From positions 5,061,027 through 5,125,026 of the forward strand of contig JAJEKV010000079.1 in assembly GCA_021234155.1 (NCBI GenBank): a stretch of DNA of 64,000 nt. Direction: 5' to 3'. Below, piece after piece: positions 23,964-35,372 of this stretch. A program made the translations under genes and the position numbers. Under the pieces are notes generated by a model that was not told the origin of the DNA, searched no databases, and was given only the letters and a program-made list of their open reading frames with translations. Position 1 is the stretch's first letter; the number at the start of each line of letters is the position of its first letter. The stretch comes from Isoetes taiwanensis. Its lineage: Eukaryota > Streptophyta > Lycopodiopsida > Isoetales > Isoetaceae.

Positions 23964-25377
23964 TTTTTTAACATCCATGAAGACCAAGGGGCCATGGGAC
24001 CTATACAATAGCCTAGTACAACCATTACTACTAGGTTAGAAAAACCCCTGCCTCCAAGGGTTTTTAAGGGAAAACCTTTGCACTAATGATGATACTAGAC
24101 AACGTGTGTTTAGGATGGAAATGGACTGGGTGAGAGCCTCGTTAGTGCGAAATCTTAAAGAATTCACTAAGCTTGTACGACAACAGCCACCGACAATGGG
24201 AGAATAGAGGCAAACAAAAAAAAAAAAGAAAATTGAACTTTTGGTGTGATTGTTTATGTTTGTGATTTTTGGATTATAGTAAATGGATATCAATTACTTG
24301 ATATTTTCGAATTGTTTGATGGTATATGTGTTATGTTTGAAGTTGTAAAGACTTTCTTATATTTTTTTTATTTTCTGAACTAAATACAACATCTCCCATA
24401 AACAACCACAACTAAAAACTTCAAGTACATAGGTGGACGATTTCAAGATTGCATGTGGCCACATCATATAGTGCCTTAATCTTTACTAATGAATACATTA
24501 AATTCACACAATTGGTGAGTATATTAAAAGCGCACACTTGGAGATTGCAAATTGCATGTATTTGCAAGGAACATTTTTCTTACCGTGGGAAAGACTTCTC
24601 TCTTACCTAGAAGTGTTTGGGTCTGATAATCCAATGTTGTTATGTAGGTATAAGAACATTTTGCTATGTGCATTATAATCACTATAATAATTTAGATATT
24701 CTTTATCTTGAAGAATTACAACTAGAATAGGTTAAAACAGTATGTGGAGACAAAGAATCTAGATGCTTATGTTTATGGTATCTTCATATGGAACTTGTCA
24801 CAGAGCCTAACTGCTAAAGGTTTTATTTAACAAATGTATTTAAAGGAAGGATGAGGCCTGAGAGTGTGCCTATTTTTTATCTTGTACTCACGTGATCTTG
24901 GTGGTTTAAGTATGAGGGGACTATTATTTCTACTACAGAGATATCCTTTTCCACAAAGCATATGTAGAGTTGACTAGCTCTTCAATGTACATTGCAACCT
25001 TGACCTTCTAGGTATGAATGATCATTCAAAACTATTCTTGCCTAATTGTTGCTATGTTTCTTTTATATTTGGTAGATGTGATAATATTTCTTCATATTCA
25101 GATTTTTATATCGATGTGACAACGTTCTTCATTTATAGTGTTCCACTCTAAATGCTCTATGATCGCAGAGCTATTTTATGTGTAAAACAACAAACAGAAA
25201 AAGAAAGAAATGCATTGATTTTTAACGTCTACGAAAACCACAGGAAAACCATAGGAAAGAAAGAAAAATTGCCATGGGGCAATCACCTTGCCACGTCATT
25301 GAATACCCATGCATGCAAGATATTGTCTTAACAATAAGAAAGAACATACCCCACAAGTCACAATTCAGCCAAATTAT

Positions 25378-25530
25378 ACTAAACTCCAAATCAAATATGA
25401 ACATTACAAGGCAAGGACATAATATCTATTGAAATGCATGCAATTGAAATGAGGTACAAGTAGTAGGCCCTATAACCTTCAAGTTAGACTGGCACTGTCC
25501 ATAGGTCTTATCAAGAAGTGATTTTGAAAA
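25378..25530. repeat. dispersed repeat, copy 2
   Basis: Homologous to 5,930-6,085, sharing ATTGAAATG, GGTACAAGTAGTAGG and TCCATAGGTCTTA. Confidence 0.6.
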
Positions 25531-25872
25531 GACTTTAACCATGGACTTCTACTCTAGTTTGAAGGGCATAGTATACGTCTATTTTCACATCATAGGTTTG
25601 GTGTTGGGAGGACGACAATATTTCATATCACAAAACTTTAGGGACCTTGACATTTGGCATTTCCGGCAGGCCTTCCTCAGGTTTTTAGCAGTGGCACTGC
25701 TCAGTAGAAATCGACAGGGTCACGTCAGCAGGCGGCTGCCAGAAGACTTCCTTGTGAAATTTTTTTGCTCCTGAAAATGACTCCTTCCATATAGTAATAA
25801 TGAAATATCAAAATATAAACCTTCAATCTATCTTTTTCAACACTTGGATGGGAATATGTAATGGGTCCTAGG

Positions 25873-25990
25873 TTTTCAAACCTAGTGCCACCTTGAAACC
25901 CAGGACAACTCTTTTTCTCAAACAGGGAAAGCCTTTGAGGAGTCTATGTCTAGCCAACATAATCTGTGGTCCTATATGTTTGGCAGGAGT
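25873..25990 (-). pseudogene. partial duplicate of the 3' part of the kinase-regulator-like gene
   Basis: CTAGTGCCACCTTGAAACC through GTTTGGCAGGAG matches 26,360-26,480 (CTAGTGCCAGCTTGAAGCC through TCTGGCAGGAG) at about 70%. The piece lies just downstream of the gene in its own orientation and looks like an incomplete local duplication. Short repeats (TTTGTGGTACTGGAAGCC) follow to 26,150. Confidence 0.45.
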
Positions 25991-26174
25991 ATCTGCCCAG
26001 AGACGTCCTATAGAGTTTGTGGTACTGGAAGTCTTATGTCTAGCAAGAGAAGCATGTCTATACATATGGTTGGCAAGAGATGTTCTATAGAATTTGTGGT
26101 ACTGAAAGCCTTTAGAAGACTATTTGTGGTACTGGAAGCCTTTAAAGAACTACAAATCTGCAAACAGGATCATT

Positions 26175-27089
26175 TCAAATATTTTTAAATATTTTTTTTT
26201 CTTGAAGGACGAGAAACTTATAGTGAAATAAGTCTTGATTATCATCATTATATATCTTTTTGTACATATCACATTCAACCACAAAGGTGAAGAAGCTGGG
26301 GAATATGCAACGTAAAATGAGTAGGCTTTTTAGAACACCTTTGCTGCAAATCTTGTCTTCTAGTGCCAGCTTGAAGCCTAGAATTATAAAACTTTTTTTC
26401 GAGCAAAAAAAAAGAGGAGGAAGAGCAATCAGCCTTTGGGGAGAAAATTTTGGGGAATCCATATATCTGGCAGGAGATGATCTGCTGGACCTGTTTTCAT
26501 TTAATCCTTTCACGGACAGTGAGTCTGCAACCCTGTTCGATCTGCCACTTTTTCTGGATTCGAAATTCAAATTCGTTCTCGAATCAGAACCCGATCTTCC
26601 CAGCCATGGATCCAAAACTTTGGAAACAGGCTTCTCTGCTTTGCTAGCAGAGCTGCTCCGGTGCAAAAATTTGGGCATCATCTGCTTCCATTTTCTGCAT
26701 TTTTTTGAAGATGAGGATTCGGCCGAATTTTGGTCGGAATTTCTGAGATTAATGCTTGAATGCTCTGCAATCTTCATTCGACTGATTTTTGGGTCGGAAA
26801 TTTTGGGGATTTCTTCAGGGGAGGCTGTTGGAGGGGGAAGAGCTGGAAGAATGATACCGTCTTGGAACAGATCCTCTGCTGCTAGAATGGGTATATCAGA
26901 CTGCGCAGCAGATTCTGGCAGGGCCGGAGTGGCGAATTCGAAATCCGAGCTACAAAAATCTGATTCAGAACTTGAAGTATCAAGCGCACGATCTGAAGCT
27001 GCAACAAACGAGAGGCTTCTGCAAAGCCATCTCATGCTAAGATCTCTGTCGAAATCGCATGCAGATCCAACGGGTTGGATGCTGTCCAT
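26175..27089 (-). CDS. putative membrane-associated kinase regulator-like protein
   Basis: A 304-residue minus-strand ORF starts at 27,089. Residues about 45-90 read SDFEFATPALPE and then AEDLFQDGIILPAL. This F-E-F plus (A)DELF-x-x-G-x-I/L-P-L pattern is typical of plant MAKR/BKI1-like and DUF1645 proteins, which are plasma-membrane-linked regulators of receptor kinases. A basic patch (KKCRKWKQMMPKFLHR, about residue 130) could bind membrane lipids. Ser-rich stretches follow. The last about 70 residues are hydrophobic and atypical, so the true end may lie earlier or after an intron. A complementary frame of similar length runs on the plus strand but has no motif. Confidence 0.5.
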   Translation of the reverse strand: MDSIQPVGSACDFDRDLSMRWLCRSLSFVAASDRALDTSSSESDFCSSDFEFATPALPESAAQSDIPILAAEDLFQDGIILPALPPPTASPEEIPKISDPKISRMKIAEHSSINLRNSDQNSAESSSSKKCRKWKQMMPKFLHRSSSASKAEKPVSKVLDPWLGRSGSDSRTNLNFESRKSGRSNRVADSLSVKGLNENRSSRSSPARYMDSPKFSPQRLIALPPLFFCSKKSFIILGFKLALEDKICSKGVLKSLLILRCIFPSFFTFVVECDMYKKIYNDDNQDLFHYKFLVLQEKKIFKNI

Positions 27090-27200
27090 GGAGCTCTACC
27101 GCTGCAGCACGAAAAACCCAATTCAAATCTGGGGCCAAAGTGCCAGAAACTTGAATGCCATGGCAGATATATGAGCTCTTAAGGGAGGAATAATGGGGCT

Positions 27201-27210
27201 GGTTTTATAA
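27201..27210 (-). promoter_or_regulatory. candidate TATA box
   Basis: TTATAAAACC on the minus strand, 111 bp upstream of the ATG at 27,089, is a sensible distance for a plant core promoter with a short leader. Confidence 0.4.
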
Positions 27211-27239
27211 GCAAACAAATAAGCATTGGTGCTTAAATG

Positions 27240-29980
27240 ACAAGCAAACAGCAAAACAACTAGTGAAGCCTCTTTGCACCTTCACCTAAATATTAGTGGT
27301 GGAGATATTGTTTTGCATTGGGAACCTTCCAACAATTGGCCCCCCTTTTCCTCCTTCCTAAAAAAAAGAAAAACAACAATTGTCCCCAATTGTATTATCC
27401 TACTATCCTATTCTCTAGGGATCATGGGACCTTGTCCCACATGCCACTCCATGTGTATAAATATTACTCTCCTCCGAAATTAGGGCAAGGAATCTCTCTC
27501 TTTTCCACCTTGCCCCTTGTCTGCCTTTTCTTTATTCATTCCTCTGTTTATCTCCTGTTTTTTTGTTCCACCTTCTAGAATGTCACCCTTCCGGGATACA
27601 TGGCGCGTTCCTGGCCGTCCCTGCTCTATTCCTTAATCTGCCCATTATTGTTTCCTTGTCTATCTTCTATCAGCTAACTTCCTCTTTCTTTCTTACGTTA
27701 ATCCCATGTTAATCCCATCTGTTATCAGTTGTCCCTAGACAATTTTCTTATACTATCGAATTTTCGAACACGTTCCATTTGTTATTGTATGTCCCTAGAC
27801 TATTTCTTATGTTATTGAATTTCTAAACACGTCTTCACATGTATACTATGCAAGTACAACAAGGCAATCCTCTAAATCTATAGAAACCTCACACGGGTGG
27901 ACTTGGGTATGATACATCTTATATACCAGCCTGCCCAGAAATAGTTTTATAACAAAAAGTCACCACCCACTGCCACAGTAATCCATTATATTACTCAGGA
28001 ATTCTCACAACATTTATTGTTCTACCTATAATAGGTGTTGACCTTATCATTTTCCCATTATCCTAGCCAATGAAACATGACAAGAAATATCCCATGAAAG
28101 ATCCCCATAAATGCTCTCATAGTGGTTTAGGCGTCACAATTCTTGTAAACAACAACCTACATATTGTTCACAATATCTCCACGTTTTACTTTAAGCTCTT
28201 TATCCAAACCAATAAATTGAAAAGGGATGTTGGTGAAGATGCCACATTCATAGGCAAATGCACAAAATGCTAAAAGTTAGAATCCCTATCTTAGGTATCC
28301 ATCTATCTATTAGTCATGGAAAGTTATGTCATGTTAATTTTAGTAACATGGCTAAACTATCTATGGCTAAATCTCCTATATTGATGCCAGAATATTTATG
28401 AACTAGGGCCACTAGTATAAAAATGCCCTCAAGCCTAAATTATTATCTGCAAAAGATATAAAGGTTGAAAGCCCCCTTCGGAATTGAACTAGGGTTGTAC
28501 CAAATAGGCCAAAAGAAATTCACACACTTATCTGTACACACTCAACGCATTCTTATCCATGCATGCAAGCATTTGCCACATAGTGTTTGCAACAAAGATA
28601 CCTAAAAACCAAAACAAGCTAGTACAACAACAAAAACAATTGAGAAATCACATCAAGAGTGTCACGGTCAATGTTGAGAGGAATGTACTCAACATTCATA
28701 GAAACACTCAAACAAGGCTAAATACATCAACCGGATCACCATCTTTAGACAATGGCTTTGTCTCAATTTCATGTCTTGCTTCGACCTAAAACTCCTTCCA
28801 TTTCTCCAACAGTTTCACACCCTCTCCAATACTATGTATAATTGCCACATCTTTGAAAGCTTAGTATAAAGAATTGAAGGCCAATCTCCAAGTTGCATGC
28901 ATTCAGGAGAATAATTCATGTCATAGAAAAGTAGAAAAAACCAATTCCCCCTACAAGATATTTTCATGTTATCGACATTTGATGCCCAAACATCTGCACC
29001 ACATTCGTTACTGATATTAGTACCGATGCTTTATCGTTGATATAGACATCAGTTATCACAGGAATGGAAACATTGGCCTGTCGATAATCAACAAAACGTC
29101 TATTTTAGCTCACCATGTGCAAATGACCCATCTCTCTCCCTCCCCCCCCCCCAATCTCTATCTCTATATCTAGCATTATAACAGGAGTTTTTTTTTTTTT
29201 TCTTTTTTTTTTATACGCTTTTTTGGCATGGTTTTCGTATATGATTTCACGGGCGTATTGCGACGAGGCATACTAATCAAGATATCTAGAGTGCACACTT
29301 GAATGGCATTTTATCTATGGTTTTGTAATGGTTTTGCCTTGCATGTTTTTATTCCTTAAAAAATTAATTAATTTAATTTCATAAACGCGATGCAAGCAAC
29401 GAGGCATTCAACTTCAGGGTTCGTGGACTGAAGGGAATTTAGGTTTTAATTTGTATTGTTAGGATGACCGTGATTTCCAATGGAGGATTCTGGTTAGGGT
29501 CATCAGATTGCAGATGTCGTGGATTTAAGGCATGAGCTTTACCTTATTGAGTTATACAGGAGAGATACACGGTGTTGTTGGTAATTTACACTGAATTTAA
29601 ACTTGGATAGCTTGGATATGACTAGCAACCAATTATATGCGTAAATCGACAAACCCGCATCAACATTTTATTAAGTTTCGTTCTTACGAGAACCTAACAC
29701 CAGTCGGCCATTTTCCTTCCTAGGGCTTATAGTCGCCACATTTTCATTCAATCATTACGTTATTTTATCCATCTACTGTTTTGGCAAGTCACATGTCCGC
29801 ATATAACAATATAAGTATTTACAACATATTTACATAACAATATATTGTTGATATGAATACCATCAAAAGCGTGGATTCATATCTATGGCTTCCACTTCCA
29901 CGGTTTTTATTGCCATCGCTTGCCAATCTTCATATATCGAGGCCAGATCGTTGGTTGGGGATTTGAGAAGTCTGCAATGA
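27240..29980. other. no recognisable feature
   Basis: AT-rich intergenic DNA. It contains a poly-C run at about 29,144 and poly-T runs at about 29,190. No frame here shows a known motif. Confidence 0.4.
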
Positions 29981-30154
29981 CAGGGACATATTCAAGGGTC
30001 ATTACTAGCTCTGGAGATTTTAATTTTGGGAACTCCGCAGAGGTATGCATTTGTTTGCTTTTCCACTTTGAGCAATGAAAAATTATAGAAGATGCTTACG
30101 GTTTTGATACCTGAGTCGGTCAGATATAGCACCTGGGGAGGGTCCACTACGCCG

Positions 30155-30925
30155 TTATGGGGGCATGGCAAAAAATGTGGCAAAGTATGGCAAACATTTG
30201 ATGGCAAGGGATAACCATTGGAAATTGGAAGGGGAGATACACATCACTAGGGACCTTTATTATTTGGGTGATCACATTATAAGATGGGGTCAAAGGCCAT
30301 CAACTATTTTACTCAAATGGGCCACGGTTTCTAAAGATAAGGGCCTTTTCCTTATAAAAGGGCGTTGACTAATATTAAGCTAAGGGAGCACCTTTTTGAT
30401 AAATATTAAAAGAGGACGTTCAATTAAAGGAGGGGTCTATCCTAAGATCTTAAGATAACTTTATAAAGACGTGGGCCTTTATTTGGAAAAAAGGCAACGA
30501 AGGAAATAAAAGGAGTAGATCGAAGTTGTTACGGAGGAGGAAGGCCACATGAAAGATCACTTATTGGTCATGAATAGTAACTTGTGGACAATGAGCAGGA
30601 TTCATGGGTTTGCTATTAAGGAGAACCTTAATTCCTTGTGTAGCAATTTCCTTTCTTGTGTGAAGGGCAAGTATGTAAAATTGAGGGAGGAGCCTTCTTA
30701 TCTGATAAGTGGATTATCAGTCCTTGTTCAAGAGCTACGCGGAGTAGCTAGAGATTGTTTGCCATACCAGTTGTCATTGCACTGCCATAACCTTGTGGAC
30801 CCGGTTGGGTGGTTAAGTGTGCTTAGCAACGTATTTGTCTGTGACATATGTGATGTAACCGGATTATGATATACAATTAAGTTGTTGTTGAGTAGTTTCT
30901 GTTTCTTCATAAACATTGAATCGTA
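30155..30925 (+). repeat. 5' LTR of the non-autonomous element
   Basis: Begins TTATGGGGGCATGG and ends AACATTGAATCGTA. The frame at 30,549-30,869 inside it has no recognisable motif and is disrupted in the second LTR. Confidence 0.8.
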
Positions 30926-30928
30926 TCG

Positions 30929-30940
30929 TGGTATCAGAGC
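30929..30940 (+). other. primer-binding site (initiator tRNA-Met)
   Basis: TGGTATCAGAGC, an exact match to the usual plant initiator-Met primer site, three bases after the LTR. Confidence 0.9.
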
Positions 30941-31182
30941 GGAAGTTTACGATTCTTTTGGGAATCTATGGGAATCTATGGGCTATGGAAACATCACTGG
31001 GATTTGAATTCCTACTTTTGATTTGAATCAAAGAAGATGGAATTAGTGGTGGTATTATACTTTAAGGCTGCGACACACCAAGAATCTTGCAAGTTTGTGG
31101 TACAAGTACAGATGGGTAGAACTTCGTCAAAAAGTGTGTTGGGGCCAAGTATATGAGTGAACTAGCGAATCCTTGGTGAATC

Positions 31183-31912
31183 CTTGGAACGTGAAGTCCA
31201 AGTAAGGAGGATTTGACGATTACTGCTGCAAATGAAGCTGGAGCATCAGTAGCAGAAAAAGCCCGGTGCTTTCGTGGAGAATGCTCGAAGCATATATGGG
31301 ACCGACTTGTTGAGAACGAGTTCGGATTCTTGGGGAAATTCTTATGATCCTTTGGGGGATTATGGAATAAATAAAAAGCATCTTGCTTGGGATTGCAGAG
31401 TCAGATCGTGGTGATCCGAGAGGTCGATTGGTCGGGGGTCATCTATATATATTTGACTTGGGAAGTCATCTATATTACTTGGGAAGTCATCTATATTAAC
31501 ACTTGATCTTAATTGCAGGTTTGCTTAGTGTTAAGTGTTGGGAAGGAACTTTACGGACAAGCTGTCAAGGATATGGATGTTTAAAATTTGGATGCGGAAT
31601 CTCAAATTATTTCCTATGGGACAGACTTATGGGTAAAGTTCGTAAGTTGATTTTCTTTATGCGGAATAGAGAATAAGATTTTTATTTCTTGTGTGTATCC
31701 ATGGTGGATTGGTATCGTGGAGATACTGTATCGTGGAGATACAATCAAGTAGTACCGCGGAGGTACGGAAGATAATAAAGCACCGTGGAGGTGCAAGGAT
31801 ATATCGTACTGTGGAAGTACGCGGATATCCATAACTGCTTTTAGAGTTTTGCAGGGATCTAAAAGAATGGGGACGTGGAGGTTCCAATGGGTATAAGGTA
31901 CTGTGGTAGTAC
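31183..31912 (+). other. array of covarying mini-hairpins in the element interior
   Basis: Repeated short inverted repeats share a 5-nt loop, mostly GTGGA. Best members: GTATC-GTGGA-GATAC (31,712-31,726), the same plus an outer T-A pair (31,727-31,743), GTACC-GCGGA-GGTAC (31,752-31,766), GCACC-GTGGA-GGTGC (31,780-31,794), CGTACT-GTGGA-AGTACG (31,805-31,821) and GTACT-GTGGT-AGTAC (31,898-31,912). Weaker ones occur at 31,183-31,202, 31,268-31,284, 31,404-31,416, 31,697-31,709 and 31,871-31,885. Stem bases change on both sides together, which is the mark of selection for pairing. Confidence 0.75.
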
Positions 31913-32113
31913 AATAACTTGTATAACCATTCTTGAGTTCGCAGGGTCTAGGAACTCCCAGGTGTACGTTGATGTGGAACAACCGCCTTGAGAAGGGATG
32001 GCCCACATTAGGGCAAGCTTGGATGATCGCGGACGATCTCTTTTTAAGAAGGGATGGAATGATACGGAGTCAGTCCGTATCATAGCACGGGGGAGTGGTC
32101 CAAGGCGCCAGGG

Positions 32114-32827
32114 TTATGGGGGCATGGCAAAAATGTGGCAAAGTATGGCAAACATTTGATGGCAAGGGATAACCATTGGAAATTGGAAGGGGAGATACAC
32201 ATCACTAGGGACCTTTATTATTTGGGTGATCACATTATAAGATGGGGTCAAAGGCCATCAACTATTTTACTCAAATGGGCCTTTTCCTTATAAAAGGGCG
32301 TTGACTAATATTAAGCTAAGGGAGCACCTTTTTGATAAATATTAAAAGAGGACGTTCAATTAAAGGAGGGGTCTATCTTAAGATCTTAAGATAACTTTAT
32401 AAAGACGTGGGCCTTTATTTGGAAAAAAGGCAACGAAGGAAATAAAAGGAGTAGATCGAAGTTGTTACGGAGGAGGAAGGCGACATGAAAGATCACTTAT
32501 TGGTCATGAATAGTAACTTGTGGACAATGAGCAGGATTCATGGGTTTGCTATTAAGGAGAACCTTAATTCCTTGTGTAGCAATTTCCTTTCTTGTGTGAA
32601 GGGCAAGTATGTGGATTATCAGTCCTTGTTCAAGAGCTACGCGGAGTAGCTAGAGATTGTTTGCCATACCAGTTGTCATTGCACTGCCATAACCTTGTGG
32701 ACCCGGTTGGGTGGTTAAGCGTGCTTAGCAACGTATTTGTCTGTGACATATGTGATGTAACCGGATTATGATATACAATTAAGTTGTTGTTGAGTAGTTT
32801 CTGTTTCTTCATAAACATTGAATCGTA
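32114..32827 (+). repeat. 3' LTR of the non-autonomous element
   Basis: Collinear with the 5' LTR at roughly 97% apart from two deletions of about 22 and 37 bp. Confidence 0.8.
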
Positions 32828-32860
32828 ACAGGTTTGTAGGCGGCAGATGTAAGAATGCAG

Positions 32861-33212
32861 GGGCTTTCGAACTTTCTGCCATAGATATGTAATTTATTTG
32901 CCTTTTTACTTCAAGAAATGAAAAATTAGAGAAGGAGATGTACTTGAGGTTTATGGGCAATTCATATCAGATGCAAGAATGCAGGGGCAATTTATATTAG
33001 AATGTAGAGTCCATCACTAATTTTATCCAGCATGTGCCGCTGATCCAACATCATAATCAGACTTGTATATCTATGGCATGGTTTATGTTGAAATATCATG
33101 TTAAAATACAATCTAATAAGGAGGTTGACGCTGTCCAGCACTACATGGGCTTTGGAACTTTCTGCCATAGTTATGTAATTTATTTGCCTTTTCACTTCAA
33201 GAAATGAAAAAA
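32861..33212. repeat. two copies of a 65-bp segment (third, weaker copy at 30,025-30,090)
   Basis: AACTTTCTGCCATAG followed by TATGTAATTTATTTGCC and ACTTCAAGAAATGAAAAA occurs at 32,861-32,927 and 33,147-33,212. A diverged copy lies left of the retroelement at about 30,025-30,090. The pieces flanking the insertion may therefore derive from one local tandem array split by it. Confidence 0.65.
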
Positions 33213-33639
33213 TGCATTTTCCTTGGCATTTTGCATGTAGATTTCTCACATTGTATTCATCAATATCACAGGCTTTTCTTTTCTATCCTCATCACATTTA
33301 TCCTTTTATCAATATTCGGGGTTTCCTTTGTTATCTATTGTCACCCTCACAATGACTTTAATTTTTTGGTCTACTTGCTTATTATAAATTTTATCATAGA
33401 AATTCCTATTTAAACATATCTATGTCATCATTACGATTTGGCCCCAAATTTTTCTTTAATACAATAACACATATAACACATATAAAAAAAAATTTGCGAA
33501 AAAGGAGATCTACCATATATCTGATTACCACACCCTTCACGTCACTGAGGATGAGCTTGGTACAATTAACAATAACCACCTTTGCTTATTAGTGTATTCT
33601 AGAGCGGGCTGAAAACACCAAGGATCTCTAAGAATGTCT

Positions 33640-34251
33640 TGGCCCGGTCTGGACCTTAATCGGCATGCATCGACAATTGTGCATTACTTGCCGGGTAGAG
33701 AAAGTTATTTATGTCTAAGAAAAGAAATGACAGGCCCAACCTTGAGAAATCAGTCCGTTTCATGGAGTTCATTGTATCTAGCTTTTCCCCGATAAATTCA
33801 TTGGTGTTGGATCTAATGCCGGGTGTTGGTTCACTTATGGAGGCATGTGCAATTAAATTAGTAGACATTATTATGGCCTGGAGCAAGGCGAGACATGTAT
33901 GAAGATGTTAAGTACAATTGGCTGTCTTACAAACACGCAAACATTGATGATAGAATTGTTAAAGAACATGCCATTGAAGACATTTCTACAAACGTTGATG
34001 AGGGGACATTATGGCCGAGGATGTGGATGAACCAGATGACTAGTTGGTATTTGATTTTGAACTATTTTATGTGCTTTCATTCTTTTTGCAGATATTTAAC
34101 TAACTAATTTGCCATTGCCAACAGTATGCTGCCACCTTATGCAGCCCAAGCAGCCTATCTTATGGAGCTGATTGAGTCACCAATTTTGTTACCAGCAAAA
34201 AAGAGGATAAGACGGTGTATTTATGTAGATGATGAGGCAGATGAGGAATGA
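33640..34251 (+). pseudogene. DNA amino-methyltransferase-like C-terminal fragment
   Basis: LEKSVRFMEFIVSSFSP followed by SLVLDLMPGVGSLMEACA matches the motif X-motif I junction of bacterial-type DNA amino-methyltransferases (family text near KPxxLxxxLIxxxSxPGDxVLDPFxGxGT), where the Gly-rich loop binds S-adenosylmethionine. Here the loop reads MPGVGS. The chain changes frame near 33,900, continues to about 34,020, then an intron acceptor TTTTTGCAG (to 34,091) leads to a last exon ending KKRIRRCIYVDDEADEE and a stop at 34,249. Motif IV was not found. It is a relative of the larger gene at 41-44.6 kb. Confidence 0.55.
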
Positions 34252-34455
34252 CATGGATTGATAATTGCCATCATAAGTAGATATTTGTTACACATACAAG
34301 TTATGATTGCAAATACATTTGAACTTTGAAGTTTATGAACTGTTAAAACATAGTATCAACAAAAAAAATTACAAGCTTGGTTTCACAAGAACATTGGTCT
34401 ACAAACATACTTTCACGATTCATCTATCTTTGATGCTTGCGGCAATGTTCCGCTT

Positions 34456-34857
34456 TCATTTTCGCATATCATGTCTTCCGGTGACCTGAGTAACACAGTT
34501 TGTTGCCGAATATCGCCAAGAGATTTTTGAGTTCTTCTGCATTGTCTGCGGCGTTCTGTCCAGCAATAATAGCACATGTGCTTCCCTTTTTTGTTGGAAG
34601 AGGTGGTAGTTTCTCTCAAAGTGGCATCTGAGATCATTGTTCAGCCATAGCTCGGTCATTTTCAGCATTATTTCCAGGGCCTTGCATCTGATTACTTCTC
34701 TTTTTAGCTGTAGAATGGAATATACTTGCTCTTGCTTCCCCATTGCGTCTGCCTCTTTGTCTACTCCTCCTGTATGAGCCCCTACCTTCACTAGTCGACT
34801 AATGCAGCATTGGAACTCGGTGTTGTGTCTTTTCTTGAAATTTCTTAGGATCTCCAT
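34456..34857 (-). CDS. unrecognised open frame, 133 residues
   Basis: A Lys/Arg/Glu-rich, predominantly helical-looking translation with a segment REVIRCKALEIMLKMTELW. No domain recognised. Another minus-strand frame of similar character follows at 34,889-35,020. Could be exons of a decayed gene or chance. Confidence 0.2.
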   Translation of the reverse strand: MEILRNFKKRHNTEFQCCISRLVKVGAHTGGVDKEADAMGKQEQVYSILQLKREVIRCKALEIMLKMTELWLNNDLRCHFERNYHLFQQKREAHVLLLLDRTPQTMQKNSKISWRYSATNCVTQVTGRHDMRK

Positions 34858-35186
34858 CTATAAGCCGTTCATTCTATCCAGAAGCGATTCAGATAGTGAT
34901 CGCTGCATGCTTAGCCCATTTTCTCCGCGTTGGAGCCTCGTGGTTACCATGTTTGCTGTGGGATCGCTCTATTCTTTCCTCTTCTGCTACTCGCTTTTCC
35001 CTTGCTTTACAATGAACCATGATAGTGCCGTATCTGGTAGTTCCCACACTGCTGCACCCCATAGTATATGGTCTGCATGTGTCAATAGTTGTAACTATTC
35101 GAAAGCATGTAGGTGAAAGGAATATCTCAGTTTTTGAAAACAACACCCAAAACACTTCGGTAAAAAACCACATCTAAGTTTTCCCC

Positions 35187-35372
35187 TCTCGATGGGTGAT
35201 ACCATGAGACTCATTATCCGGCGGTTATAATCACGCCAGAGTCCCGATCTAGCCGATCACGCAAAGTATGCACGGGGAGGGGGATGGAGTGGTCAACCCT
35301 AGCCATTGTCTATAGCCAACCCCGGCATTGTTATATCTCGGTCTGCTCTATCTTGTGGCCCAACCATCAATC
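35187..35372 (+). repeat. LTR fragment of a chromovirus relative
   Basis: CTCGATGGGTGATACCATGA through GTTATATCTCGGTCTGCTCT is almost the same as 39,529-39,692 and recognisably related to the chromovirus LTR (shared GGAGTGG/ACAACCCTAGCC region). Only about 190 bp remain. Confidence 0.75.

Larger units (their letters stand above)
22390..25370. other. AT-rich DNA with microsatellites, no supported gene
   Basis: No recognisable coding region. Two GAATA-type microsatellites are listed separately. 23,160-23,420 contains diffuse near-repeats of a unit such as AAAAGACCATCATGACATTG and AAATGTGCAATCTAAAATAG. Confidence 0.4.
30155..32827 (+). mobile_element. non-autonomous LTR retroelement (2.7 kb, no pol)
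   Basis: Two direct repeats (30,155-30,925 and 32,114-32,827) enclose 1.19 kb that has an intact initiator-Met primer site but no gag, RT or integrase frame. This is the layout of TRIM/LARD-type elements that borrow enzymes from autonomous relatives. The 3' repeat lacks two short segments present in the 5' one (near 30,320 and 30,680). No target-site duplication was found, so the exact ends are uncertain by a few bases. The interior carries the mini-hairpin array described separately. Confidence 0.8.

Noticed and set aside
26260-27174. 304-residue plus-strand ORF opposite the kinase-regulator-like gene.
   Set aside because: The minus strand carries the recognisable motif, a Kozak-like start and a TATA box; the plus frame is its shadow.
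28476-28510. tRNA-like B box on the minus strand (CTAGTTCAATTCC).
   Set aside because: No A box at the correct distance; too weak.
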